From: G963676095 sp963676095
GTDB taxonomy: Bacteria; Bacteroidota; Bacteroidia; Bacteroidales; Prolixibacteraceae
Reading direction: 5' to 3'
NCBI GenBank assembly: GCA_963676095.1
Contig: OY781040.1
Coordinates: 2,542,001 to 2,606,000, forward strand
DNA length: 64,000 nucleotides
In this document: piece after piece, positions 28,444 to 38,004 of the stretch
Layout of the letters: every line of letters starts with the position of its first letter
How positions within the stretch are numbered: the first letter of the stretch is position 1
Position numbers and translations under genes: made by a program
Notes under the pieces: model-generated
Database searches by the model: none
Told to the model about the DNA's origin: nothing
The model's input: only the letters and a program-made list of their open reading frames with translations

Positions 28444-29844
28444 ATGAAAGAAAACATGCGCTATGTCCTGTTCCTGTCGCTGATAGCAGCACTGGGAGGA
28501 TTCCTTTTCGGGTATGATACCGCGGTAATTTCCGGAACGATCAAAAGTGTTTCGATACAGTTTAATATGAACGAGTTACAATCAGGATGGTATGTAGGTT
28601 GCGCCCTTCTGGGATCGATTATTGGCGTACTGTTTGCTGGCAGACTGAGCGATGCTTTTGGGCGCAAACCTGTATTATTTGTTTCAGCAGTACTCTTCTC
28701 CGCATCAGCAATCGGCTGCATGTTTTCTCCAGATGTGAATCTGTTGGTATTTTACCGTATTGTCGGTGGAATAGGGATAGGGGTCGCCTCAGTCGTTTCA
28801 CCTCTATACATCTCTGAGATTTCAGTTCCCAGGTATCGCGGACGATTGGTTTCGCTTTATCAGCTGGCAATAACCATCGGTTTTCTGGGCGCCTACCTTG
28901 TCAATTATGCCCTTCAGCTAAACGCCCATTTGATGCAGACAGAAATCAATGGAACAAACTGGTTTGGCAAAATTTTCGTTACCGAAGTATGGCGCTCGAT
29001 GCTTGGCGCAGAGTCAGTGCCAGCTCTACTGTTTTTCCTTATCCTTTTCTTCATCCCGGAAAGCCCCCGTTGGCTACTGGTAAAGAACAACGAAGAAAAA
29101 TCATCGGGTATCCTTTCCAGAATTTACGGGCAACAGCAGGCGGCTATCCAGGTTTCCGAAATAAAGGCAACGTTGGAAAAAGAAGAAAAATCGGACTGGA
29201 AACTGATGTTTCGACAGGAATACAGGATACCGCTTTTCATCGGTGTTTCATTAGCTATCCTGGGGCAATTCATGGGAGTAAATGCTGTGCTTTATTACGG
29301 CCCGGGCATTTTCGAGCAAACCGGACTTTCCGAAGGAGATTCCCTTTTCTACCAGGTCTTTGTTGGATTAATCAATGTTATTTCAACGATCGTGGCAATT
29401 TGGGTAATTGACAAGATCGGGAGGAAAAAGCTGGTTTATTACGGAGTTTCCGGGATGCTGATCTCTCTGATCTTAATCGGATTTTATTTCATGGTCAACA
29501 AAACATCAAACATAATACCTCCGGTCATACTGCTAGTCCTGATCCTCATCTATATTTTCTGCTGTGCAATATCGATCTGCGTGGTTATCTGGGTCCTGCT
29601 TTCCGAGATGTACCCGACAAAAGTAAGAGGTGCAGCCATGTCGGTTGCAGGCTTCTCGCTATGGATAGGCACTTTCCTGATCGGGCAGCTAACGCCGTGG
29701 CTTATGGCAACGCTTTCACCGATGGGTGTTTTCTGGTTATTTGCCGTGATGTGCCTCCCTTACCTGTGGATCACCTGGAAAATGGTTCCTGAAACAACCG
29801 GCAAATCCCTGGAAGAGATCGAACAGATGTGGGGGAAAAAGTGA
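28444..29844 (+). CDS. Sugar-porter-family MFS transporter (XylE-like)
   Basis: 466 residues with 12 membrane helices. Sugar-porter signatures: LGGFLFGYDTAVISG, GRLSDAFGRKPVLF, PRYRGRLVSLYQLAITIGFL, FIPESPRWLL, and PETTGKSLEEIEQMW at the end. A proton-coupled inner-membrane sugar importer. Third gene of the plus-strand PUL arm, so it probably brings in the monosaccharide that the AGE enzyme acts on. It converges on the T9SS cluster with only 10 bp between stops. Confidence 0.93.
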   Translation: MKENMRYVLFLSLIAALGGFLFGYDTAVISGTIKSVSIQFNMNELQSGWYVGCALLGSIIGVLFAGRLSDAFGRKPVLFVSAVLFSASAIGCMFSPDVNLLVFYRIVGGIGIGVASVVSPLYISEISVPRYRGRLVSLYQLAITIGFLGAYLVNYALQLNAHLMQTEINGTNWFGKIFVTEVWRSMLGAESVPALLFFLILFFIPESPRWLLVKNNEEKSSGILSRIYGQQQAAIQVSEIKATLEKEEKSDWKLMFRQEYRIPLFIGVSLAILGQFMGVNAVLYYGPGIFEQTGLSEGDSLFYQVFVGLINVISTIVAIWVIDKIGRKKLVYYGVSGMLISLILIGFYFMVNKTSNIIPPVILLVLILIYIFCCAISICVVIWVLLSEMYPTKVRGAAMSVAGFSLWIGTFLIGQLTPWLMATLSPMGVFWLFAVMCLPYLWITWKMVPETTGKSLEEIEQMWGKK

Positions 29845-29854
29845 AATCGGTCAA

Positions 29855-31213
29855 TTAACGATAATTGATCACTTCAGACTCGCTCCTGTTAAAGGCTGAT
29901 TTTACACAGCGAAAGCCAATATAGGACTTTGCCGTATCCTGATACTCATAACTACGCGTACCATTTCTGAGGAAATAGGCAACATCTTTCCACGATCCAC
30001 CACGGATTACCTTTCTTTTCATATCGGGAGGATTGTCCGGTAGCGCATTGTATTCCAGGATTGGGTTCATGTCTCCCATTACATCGTATCCTGACTCATA
30101 ATAAGCAGTATTGGTCCATTCGGCAACATTCCCGGCCATATCATAAAGGCCATAATCATTAGGTTCATAACTGCCTACTTTAACCGTTGTACAGCCACTC
30201 CAGGTATCCGAGACATAATTTCCCCGTTCCGGTTTAAAGTTCGCCCGAAGGCATCCACCTTCTGTTCTTGCGTAATAGCTTCCCCAAGGATACAAAGTAT
30301 GTTCATGGCCTCCACGGGCCGCATATTCCCATTCTGCTTCGGTTGGCAAACGGTAATCCATTAAACCGATCACACCTGACCGCATCTGGGCATCATTATA
30401 AATTTTGGTACGCCAGTTACAAAAGGCCCGGGCCTGCGTCCACGTAACTCCAACAACGGGATAATCGTCGTATGCCCTATGGCTGAAATAATTCTCGGTA
30501 AGTGGTTCATTATAGGAATAGGTAAAATCCCGAACCCAACACAGGGTATCCGGATAGATAGGTACAGACTCATGAATGATGAAAGAAGACCGGTCTTTTA
30601 CCGGAACCTTTTTCCCGGTTTCATCAACAATAGTTCCTCTGTAAGTTTGGGTTTCATAATCATACTTATTGCTGACACCGGCAGCCTGACGATAATCGAT
30701 CCGGTAGTAATCGTAAATCAGTTTCCGGGAATCGACAGGAGCCCGTTGAAAGAACCGTTCATCTTCTGGTATGTACAAATCGGCTAAAGCTTCCCTGAAT
30801 TTCGGGTTTCTCCACTCAATAGGATCATCCCAGTTTAAGCGCCGCCCGCCAGAAGCATCATCTTCATCCCCGTCACTCCCGATGAATTCCGGGAAAGTTC
30901 CGGAAAGGATCCTTCTGGCAATGGAATCGCGAACCCAGAAAACAAACTGCCGGTATTCATTATTGGTAATTTCCGTTTCATCCATCCAAAACGATTCGAC
31001 AGAAACCTGCTTGAATGAAGTTTGCCTTTCTCCTGCCGTTTCATCATCACCAATCACATAACTTCCCTCTTTAATATAAGCCATACCGAAAGGTTGAGGT
31101 TCAAAAAACTCATGTGAAGACTGACCTTTAATGAAGCCGGGCAAATGCTTTTGACACGAAACCAAAGACATCCCTGCACAAGCACAAACAACAGTTAAGA
31201 ACGTTTTGCGCAT
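29855..31213 (-). CDS. GldK-like (SUMF1/FGE-fold) lipoprotein, second paralogue after gldN
   Basis: About 452 residues from the start MRKTFLTVVCACAGMSLVSC (lipobox LVSC, C20); the frame is open to 31288, but the longer start would bury the signal. The formylglycine-generating-enzyme-like fold is clear (FWMDETEITNNEYRQFVFWVRDSIARR, YRLPTEAEWEYAARGG, YDMAGNVAEWTNTAYY, VIRGGSWKDVAYFLRNGTRSYEY). It is strikingly similar to the GldK at 34894-36240, so it is a paralogue. It follows gldN in the same direction, so it is probably part of the T9SS unit. Confidence 0.85.
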   Translation of the reverse strand: MRKTFLTVVCACAGMSLVSCQKHLPGFIKGQSSHEFFEPQPFGMAYIKEGSYVIGDDETAGERQTSFKQVSVESFWMDETEITNNEYRQFVFWVRDSIARRILSGTFPEFIGSDGDEDDASGGRRLNWDDPIEWRNPKFREALADLYIPEDERFFQRAPVDSRKLIYDYYRIDYRQAAGVSNKYDYETQTYRGTIVDETGKKVPVKDRSSFIIHESVPIYPDTLCWVRDFTYSYNEPLTENYFSHRAYDDYPVVGVTWTQARAFCNWRTKIYNDAQMRSGVIGLMDYRLPTEAEWEYAARGGHEHTLYPWGSYYARTEGGCLRANFKPERGNYVSDTWSGCTTVKVGSYEPNDYGLYDMAGNVAEWTNTAYYESGYDVMGDMNPILEYNALPDNPPDMKRKVIRGGSWKDVAYFLRNGTRSYEYQDTAKSYIGFRCVKSAFNRSESEVINYR

Positions 31214-31324
31214 GCAACCTATACTCTCAGAATATCCGAATAAATCAGGATAATGGGTCAATCTCGAAATAACCTTCAGGTAAGCCAAACAACCCTCCGA
31301 CTTTATCAGTTTATTATACCTCCA

Positions 31325-32179
31325 TTAATATTCCCAAAGATCCTGTTCAAAATCAAAGATTTCCTGTTCAATCCGCTGTGACTCCTTCATCGCATCGTTT
31401 CCTGTAAGATACTGGCTGATCGACCTGTCATTGTAAACATTCGACTCCCTGACAATATAACTGCTGAACCTTCTCTTCAGAAAAAGATCATCAAAAGACA
31501 TATTTGCGGCGGGATTATAAGGATTAAGCACTTCATGAGACGCCAGGAGACCACGGACATCCGGGTAATATACCCAGAATAACTGGGTTCGCTGAACATT
31601 TTCATGGTTAATATCATCCTCCCTGTAATATTCACGTATCGGGCACAAACCAATTATGCGTACATTCAGTGAAGACGTTTGCTTGTCGAAATACCATTCT
31701 TCCTTGACCATAATCTGCCTAACTTCATCACTGTGTATTTGTCCCTTTATTGGGACCTCCTCGTATTCGCCGGTATCAGGATTCCGTACTCTTCGGGTAC
31801 GATTTATGGCACCAAAAACTTCCCTGACCTGCTCATAGGTCATGGGAACTGTAAACTCATCGTCCATCCTCGCATCATAAGCAGTAATCGCTTTGCTTTC
31901 GATACCATCCAATAACAGATTAATAAGACTCTTCCTGCCATCCATATCCGTAGTTGGGAAATAAAGCACCTGGTTCATCTTTTCCCTCAGGTCTATAATA
32001 CGCCAAATTTTTTTAGACCACATGACGTCCGCTTCCCTCACATAGGGCAGGGGCGCAGGTTTCATCTTACTGATGTCACTTCTCGCGTAAGCACCGTCAA
32101 TAATATGAGACTGGGCAAAACTCACCTGAGAAGCCAAAACACAGAATAAAATTCCAGTGGAAAAAATAAAACGCTTCAT
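31325..32179 (-). CDS. gldN: Type IX secretion ring protein GldN/PorN
   Basis: 284 residues with a signal peptide (cleaved near SFAQS). Contains the family start DVMWSKKIWRIIDLREKMNQVLYFP and WYFDKQTSSLNVRIIGLCPIREYY. GldN/PorN joins GldK in a periplasmic ring of the T9SS. It is 88 bp behind gldM, in the standard K-L-M-N order. Confidence 0.93.
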   Translation of the reverse strand: MKRFIFSTGILFCVLASQVSFAQSHIIDGAYARSDISKMKPAPLPYVREADVMWSKKIWRIIDLREKMNQVLYFPTTDMDGRKSLINLLLDGIESKAITAYDARMDDEFTVPMTYEQVREVFGAINRTRRVRNPDTGEYEEVPIKGQIHSDEVRQIMVKEEWYFDKQTSSLNVRIIGLCPIREYYREDDINHENVQRTQLFWVYYPDVRGLLASHEVLNPYNPAANMSFDDLFLKRRFSSYIVRESNVYNDRSISQYLTGNDAMKESQRIEQEIFDFEQDLWEY

Positions 32180-32267
32180 CTGTCTCTTTTTTAATTTAGT
32201 AAAATAAAATTATCAGATCCAATCATCCGGGACCAGAGTGATCCCGATTCTCCAAAAATAATCCGGG

Positions 32268-33878
32268 TTATCTTATCTTAAAGCTCACCGGTGACAACTC
32301 TCTATCTGTATTGTCATCACCATGTGCCATAATATTGTCAATATAAATAATGCTGCCCGAAGGCAACTTTGAAAATTGCTGCTTCTGTTCAGAAGTAAAC
32401 TTGTTCGATTTAGATGACCATGTTTTATTGTATCCGCCCGACCCCGTCACCGTCACATCAAACCGCGTAATTATAAATTTCAAGTCAAAATCAAAATCTA
32501 GCATTCTAGCAAAAATACCTTGTTCAGCCAGGAGGTCTTCCTTTTTAAGAACCCCTCCGTTTTTATCAGCAATAGTCGTAATCGGGTCAGGGACACGTTT
32601 TACCCTAAAAGCAGAAGACCCCATATCTTTTGTTACCCCGTTAATACTAGCAGTAACGTTAACCCTTGTATTTTTCCCATTTATATCCTCCCTCGCCGGA
32701 TAAACAAGATAGTCATTCCCGTGTTTTTCAATTCTTCCGTTAGTAACAGTAACAGAAAGGTTCTCAGACGGAACCCCTGGCACAGAAACGCTAATCGGGT
32801 TCGGAATATTCAGATAAAAAACATTCATTTTCGTCGGAGAAACAGTCACACTTGGTACACTTACCTGAAATTGCTGTTTAAACGGATAAACATTCATATC
32901 TCCCTCCGGAGTTTTATAATGAATTTCCCCGCTCCAGGAGTAAAGTCCGGGCTGACTGGCACGAACTTCGTATATCCCCTTACCGCTCTTAATCGGAAGC
33001 ATCTTCCCATTAACAGTAATAACCGGTTCCTGAGTCGAATCTTCAGCAGCAAGAAAAACTTCAGCATGATAAATATCACCTTCCAACACATATGATGACA
33101 CCGGCATAACAACAGCTCCCAGTTTATTAAACTTGAAAGACCCTGCATCGATCTGCCCATAGAGATAGTTCAGAATATTCGATTCAGAATTCTCAATATC
33201 GATCTGGATTTTCGACAACAAGGCAATAACGGCAATCATCGGTTTATCTTCAAACCGTTCGGACTCCCAACTTTTCTTTTCTCCGCCTTCACTAAACTTT
33301 GGGCGGGAATCAGAGGTGTCAAGGTCCTGCATTATTGTCGCCCTGACCGGGGCTTCTTTATCGATCATGGAAAGGAGTTCTTCCCTCAGTGCATTTATAC
33401 CTTCCTTTAACTCGCTCCCCCTTTTTAGTCTGATCATTACTTCAGAAGGGACATTCAAGTCGTCATCCTTCTTCATAACAATGGTATCTTTTTTTTCAGT
33501 TATTATGAAAGACTGGTCGGCATCAATTTTATGATCCTGCTCGGCAATATTAAAACCTCCGCCCCTGGTAACAATCTCTTCCTTTATCGAATAAATTTTA
33601 TGGATCAGGGAATCAACGCTAACTTTCACCCTGGCTGCTTTTTCATACCAGGGTCTTACCTTTTCCTGGTTTAGTTTATAAGACTGAGCAAAGGCGCTGT
33701 ATATCTGTCCGTTTTTCTGATCTATATTTTTATAGGTTTGAAGCAGACTGGAATCAACGACCCGAAAAGCATCCAAAACTTCTGATGCGACATTGAGTGC
33801 AAGCATAGCCAGCAGTACAAGGTACATCATGTTGATCATTTTCTGCCTCGCTGTCTCCGGGCAATTCTTTACTCCCAT
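32268..33878 (-). CDS. gldM: Type IX secretion motor protein GldM/PorM
   Basis: 536 residues. One N-terminal membrane helix after ETARQKMINMMYLVLLAMLALNVASEVLDAF, which is highly typical of GldM, then a long periplasmic part made of beta domains (for example PTKMNVFYLNIPNPISVSVPGVP). With GldL it forms the proton-driven motor of T9SS and gliding. It follows gldL by 22 bp. Confidence 0.95.
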   Translation of the reverse strand: MGVKNCPETARQKMINMMYLVLLAMLALNVASEVLDAFRVVDSSLLQTYKNIDQKNGQIYSAFAQSYKLNQEKVRPWYEKAARVKVSVDSLIHKIYSIKEEIVTRGGGFNIAEQDHKIDADQSFIITEKKDTIVMKKDDDLNVPSEVMIRLKRGSELKEGINALREELLSMIDKEAPVRATIMQDLDTSDSRPKFSEGGEKKSWESERFEDKPMIAVIALLSKIQIDIENSESNILNYLYGQIDAGSFKFNKLGAVVMPVSSYVLEGDIYHAEVFLAAEDSTQEPVITVNGKMLPIKSGKGIYEVRASQPGLYSWSGEIHYKTPEGDMNVYPFKQQFQVSVPSVTVSPTKMNVFYLNIPNPISVSVPGVPSENLSVTVTNGRIEKHGNDYLVYPAREDINGKNTRVNVTASINGVTKDMGSSAFRVKRVPDPITTIADKNGGVLKKEDLLAEQGIFARMLDFDFDLKFIITRFDVTVTGSGGYNKTWSSKSNKFTSEQKQQFSKLPSGSIIYIDNIMAHGDDNTDRELSPVSFKIR

Positions 33879-33900
33879 ATTTTCCTATTCAAAAATAAAC

Positions 33901-34881
33901 TTATTGTTTCTTGTAATTCATGGCCCCAAGCATATTACCATAAATGGAATTTAATGCTTCCAGATTTTTGTTTAGCTCGAGAGCATTCGCCTGGTATTTT
34001 TTAATCTCATCCAGAGAGGAAGCAATAATCCGGCTCATCTGGTTCATTTCATCCAAGAACCGCTGCGAAGCCTCCATCTGCTGGGCTGTTCCTTTTAGCT
34101 GATTTGCATAAAAAGAATTCAATGCTTCCATATTCTTACTTAACTGCAAGAGCCCTTCTCCATAATGCTGTGAATTTCTTTCCAGACCAACAAAACCTTG
34201 TTCAATAATAGAAGAAGCTTTATCATAAGAACTAATTAATTTATTACCTGACTGGTTAAGCCGGTCGGTGAGCTTGCTGCCGACTACAGCCAGCTCGTTG
34301 AATAATTCGTCTCCTTTAGCCGAGATTTTTTGGGAAGTCGCTCCATAAGCACTGACAAGCGAATTAACAGACTGGCTAATTTCCTGATTTGCCTTTTTCT
34401 GCATATCAGCCATGGAGCCGATTGTTTCTGAAGCTAAATTCATATTTTTTACATACGCACCAGTCGCCAGTGCTGCCGAAGAAATATCATTCATTGAAGA
34501 GGCTGTCTTATGAAGATTGCTCAGGCTTTCTGAAAGTTTTGAGATCAACTCAGGACTAACCTCGTCCGAATTAAACAGCTTACTGATATTATTGGGGACA
34601 GAACGTGCTTCCGCTGGATCTTCCATGTAATCATCTTTCAACTGAGGATAAACCTTCGACCATTTAGGCATCTCGAGAGGTGGTTCAAAGGCAGAGATGA
34701 TAAAAATAAAAGCTTCCGTACAAAGACCGGTAACAAGCAATGGACCAGAAAAAGACCAATGCTGAAGTTTGAATAAAGCTCCAAGAATTACAACTGCGGC
34801 CCCAAAATTATAGGCATAGCCAGTCAATATTTTCCAGCGTTTACTTTGTGCGATTTCTCCTAAGTTCATATATTTTTTCAA
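33901..34881 (-). CDS. gldL: Type IX secretion motor protein GldL/PorL
   Basis: 326 residues. Two N-terminal membrane helices (KILTGYAYNFGAAVVILGALFKLQHW and GPLLVTGLCTEAFIFIISAFEPP) match GldL. The helix-2 Glu thought to carry protons (TEAF) is present. The rest is cytoplasmic and coiled-coil-like, with repeated NLHKTASSMN and YANQLKGTAQQME stretches. It follows gldK by 12 bp. Confidence 0.95.
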   Translation of the reverse strand: MKKYMNLGEIAQSKRWKILTGYAYNFGAAVVILGALFKLQHWSFSGPLLVTGLCTEAFIFIISAFEPPLEMPKWSKVYPQLKDDYMEDPAEARSVPNNISKLFNSDEVSPELISKLSESLSNLHKTASSMNDISSAALATGAYVKNMNLASETIGSMADMQKKANQEISQSVNSLVSAYGATSQKISAKGDELFNELAVVGSKLTDRLNQSGNKLISSYDKASSIIEQGFVGLERNSQHYGEGLLQLSKNMEALNSFYANQLKGTAQQMEASQRFLDEMNQMSRIIASSLDEIKKYQANALELNKNLEALNSIYGNMLGAMNYKKQ

Positions 34882-34893
34882 TTAAAAATGATA

Positions 34894-36240
34894 TTAACGG
34901 TCTTGTTCATTGCCAAACGAGGACCGGACACAACGAAACCCAATATAAGATTTTGTGCTGTCCTGATATTCGTAACTTCTTGTCGAGGTTTCAATAAGGG
35001 CAGCAATGTCTTTCCATGATCCCCCGCGAATAACCTTTCTTTTCATTGATACAGGGTCATCAGGTTTGGCATTATATTCAAAATTTGGATTAAAGTCGTT
35101 CATATAAATATAGGCCGACTCATCATAAGCAGTATTAGTCCATTCTGCCACATTCCCTGCCATATCGTACAATCCGAAAGCATTGGGGGCATAGCTTCCA
35201 ACCTCCATTGTAGTCATTCCGCCGTCTGCCACATAATCGCCCCTAAGAGGCTTGAAGTTGGCAAGGAAAACCCCTTTTCTGTCCCGGGTATAATAACTTC
35301 CCCAAGGATACATAGAAACCTTGTTTCCACCTCTGGCCGCATATTCCCATTCGACTTCTGTTGGCAATCGGTAGTCCTGCAATGGGACATCCTTCTTCCT
35401 GGCCATCTCGCTGTTTTGAATGCGGCTTCTCCAGTTGCAAAAAGCCTTCGCCTGTGGCCAGGAGACACCGACAACCGGATAATTATCAAAACCCGGATGC
35501 CAGAAATAACGGGTCGCCCAGGGTTCATTGTATGAAAAAGTAAAATCACGGATCCAACATAGAGTATCCGGATAAACATTTACCTGCTGGCTGAAAATAA
35601 AGGATGTCCTTCCGGTGATGGGCCTTGACTGCCCGTTTTCATCAACTACTGCTCCTTCGTATTTCTGGGTTTTATAATTATAACTGTTAGTCCTTTTGGC
35701 TGCCTGTTGATAATCAATCCAGTAGTACGTATAAAACAACTTTCTTGCATCGATTTCCTTTTTATTAAAAAAACGCTCCCCTTTCGAAATAAACATTGGG
35801 TCCAGTGCATCTGCATTATCCGGATCGCGCCAATCAAGCTTCTCGTTCCAATTAAGTCTGGGGGGATCTATCGGGTTTCCGTCCCGGTCTTCCGAGATAT
35901 AAAAATCCTCGGGGTATTGTTTTGCCAGTAAAGTCCGCGCTATGGAATCCCTTACCCAATAGACGAACTGCCGGTATTCATTATTGGTAATCTCGGTATC
36001 GTCCATCCAGAATGCATCAACGGAAATCGTTCTTGTAGGGGTCGATGACCACTTTATATCCTGGTCGGTAGGACCTACTGTTATACTCCCTCTATGGATA
36101 TACGACATACCATGCGGGGCTGGTTCAAACCACCTTCCACGCCCCTTCACCCCGGTAAGTTCGCCACTTCCAGATCCGTTACAACCGGTTATCAGTTCCA
36201 CTAAAATAAACAAAAAAGGAAGGAAAAATATTTTTCTCAT
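34894..36240 (-). CDS. gldK: Type IX secretion ring lipoprotein GldK/PorK
   Basis: 448 residues with lipobox LITGC (C20). SUMF1/FGE-like fold: WFEPAPHGMSYIHRGSITVGPTDQD, FWMDDTEITNNEYRQFVYWVRDSIAR, YRLPTEVEWEYAARGG, GNVAEWTNTAYDES, KRKVIRGGSWKDIAALIETSTRSYEYQD. It forms the outer-membrane-linked ring with GldN. It is the first gene of the gldKLMN unit, with a 578-bp gene-free stretch upstream. Confidence 0.94.
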   Translation of the reverse strand: MRKIFFLPFLFILVELITGCNGSGSGELTGVKGRGRWFEPAPHGMSYIHRGSITVGPTDQDIKWSSTPTRTISVDAFWMDDTEITNNEYRQFVYWVRDSIARTLLAKQYPEDFYISEDRDGNPIDPPRLNWNEKLDWRDPDNADALDPMFISKGERFFNKKEIDARKLFYTYYWIDYQQAAKRTNSYNYKTQKYEGAVVDENGQSRPITGRTSFIFSQQVNVYPDTLCWIRDFTFSYNEPWATRYFWHPGFDNYPVVGVSWPQAKAFCNWRSRIQNSEMARKKDVPLQDYRLPTEVEWEYAARGGNKVSMYPWGSYYTRDRKGVFLANFKPLRGDYVADGGMTTMEVGSYAPNAFGLYDMAGNVAEWTNTAYDESAYIYMNDFNPNFEYNAKPDDPVSMKRKVIRGGSWKDIAALIETSTRSYEYQDSTKSYIGFRCVRSSFGNEQDR

Positions 36241-36818
36241 GGGTTTAGGTCTTTTTAAGAGAATATGAAACTAATTCCGCACTTTCCAAAACTTACCCAA
36301 GGGTATATATTCCCGTACCTTGTCTCATATCCATACCGTTTATGTATCATAATAAAATGCGTTAGTACTACTTTTAATAAAACTTCAAGACATACTAAAA
36401 TATGCCCGAACTGACTTCAGGAAGATTTTATTTTTGATAACGAAGTTAACCCGGAAATATTATCCGGTATCTCCATTATTCTTTCAAATACCTAATATCA
36501 GCGAAACAAGGTTAAGTTTGACTTTTGGATATTGTAAGGAATATTGTAAGTAATTTTTATATTTTTTCAAATTAAACCGTTCTAACAGAATAATATTAAA
36601 CCTGCTATACAATCCACTTCACGGAAGATATCAACCGGGAATTTTACCAAAGTCCTTTGGAACCATGAATCAGTCTCAAATTACATAATTGGAAAAACGT
36701 GGCTATAAAGCCTAAACTAAATACTACGGGTAAATATAAAAAAGAAAAATATTTATTACAAAAAAATATCAAACTCCGGATAGCTTCTTCTTTAAAACCC
36801 AAAGTTCAATCACCGGAA
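36241..36818. other. Gene-free stretch upstream of gldK
   Basis: No plausible gene. It contains a 12-bp direct tandem repeat (ATATTGTAAGGA then ATATTGTAAGTA, 36529-36552, 11 of 12 identical) and a short dyad, CCGGA-N7-TCCGG (36451-36467). No exact -7 promoter box facing gldK was found. Confidence 0.4.
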
Positions 36819-37988
36819 CTATTTATTCCCTTCCTCGACAAAAAGCCTGTTCATTCGCCGGACACTTCTCCACCACCGGTCTGGTATCTCGGAACGTGCA
36901 GCCATATCATAGTCTTCCTGTGTACAAGGGATAATCCGCTCTTCTTTTCCAGACGTATCAGAAATATTCATCCACCAGCGGCCAGTTTTACGGCTCTGAT
37001 AAAACGTAAGAGGCAAGCCGACATCTTCCATCTCTACAATGAACTGGCTAAATTCGCCCGTATCTTCTGTCGGGTCTTCAATGGTCCTTCCGGAAAAACC
37101 TTCCAGGAAATGCCAGACAATCTGCGCCATTAACTTAGAGCTAAGATCACCCTGATCCAGTGATGGGATAAGGTTGAAGAACCCGGCGATACTCATTTTG
37201 TCGCCCATACCCGCATAATGCGCTACCTGACAGGCTTCCTCCGCATAAAGTCCGTTGGGCGAGGCAAAATACTGCCCCGGAGCTTCCACCTGCCGTACCG
37301 CATTTAAATCAAAACTCAGGATATCTGCATCACGCATATATGGCTCAATTTCAGACATATTGTATCTAAGTTGACCAAGGCGTCTCACCTCCGCATCGAA
37401 TTCCGATGCATAGTCAACATCCAGACTGTCTGTAAAATAATTCTGATATCCCAGTGTCACCTGAGAGAAAAGGTTCATATGCTTTCCAAAAACAAAACTA
37501 AGATAATCTTCAGAGTCTATCGTTTTAGCTCCTTTTCTGAGATCAAGTTTCGGATCGACATTGATAAGTCTGAAATCAGTTTCCTCAAAAGCTTTGGTAA
37601 TGCCAAAAGTCAAGTCCTGGCTTCCTCCCATTACCACAACAGCAATACCACGGCTGACGAGTTCCCTGCAGACATCTCTTAATGCAAAATAAGTGTCATT
37701 TACCGTTTTGCCTTTTATAAGGTTCCCAATGTCAAGAATTTTAAAACGGGGAGCTATACGGTTTAAACAATAAAGGTATTCCCTGATTTTGTCAGGAGCC
37801 GTATAACTTCCTTTAACAACGGCATTACGGTCCTCTTCAACCCCCAAAAGGACGACTTTAGCCTTTTCCAAAGGAATTTTCTCTCTGTTTTTTTCAAGCA
37901 ATAAAGCAAGCGAGAACTTCTTCTGTTCCCAGGGAGCTTGTTTAAATTTTGAAAAATCAACTGGTTTTAGATAAAGATCCAGATCCAT
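36819..37988 (-). CDS. Arginase/formimidoylglutamase-fold protein with altered metal ligands (probable pseudoenzyme)
   Basis: About 389 residues from MDLDLYLKPVDFSKF (the frame is open to 38042, overlapping topA, but the inner start avoids this). The ureohydrolase core can be followed, yet the Mn ligands are changed. The GGDHS motif reads GGSQD (His to Gln). DAHxD reads DPKLD (His to Lys). SFDxDxxDP reads SFDLNAVRQ (Asp to Asn, DP lost). Three of six usual ligands are gone, so hydrolysis of arginine or formiminoglutamate is unlikely. It sits between topA and gldK in one direction, hinting at a structural or regulatory role, perhaps linked to the T9SS. That link is inference. Confidence 0.82.
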   Translation of the reverse strand: MDLDLYLKPVDFSKFKQAPWEQKKFSLALLLEKNREKIPLEKAKVVLLGVEEDRNAVVKGSYTAPDKIREYLYCLNRIAPRFKILDIGNLIKGKTVNDTYFALRDVCRELVSRGIAVVVMGGSQDLTFGITKAFEETDFRLINVDPKLDLRKGAKTIDSEDYLSFVFGKHMNLFSQVTLGYQNYFTDSLDVDYASEFDAEVRRLGQLRYNMSEIEPYMRDADILSFDLNAVRQVEAPGQYFASPNGLYAEEACQVAHYAGMGDKMSIAGFFNLIPSLDQGDLSSKLMAQIVWHFLEGFSGRTIEDPTEDTGEFSQFIVEMEDVGLPLTFYQSRKTGRWWMNISDTSGKEERIIPCTQEDYDMAARSEIPDRWWRSVRRMNRLFVEEGNK

Positions 37989-38004
37989 TACTTCATGTGA
38001 ATTA

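Noticed and set aside
36699..37133. 144-codon plus-strand ORF at the end of the arginase-fold gene
   Set aside because: Mostly antisense to a well-supported gene and without family features.
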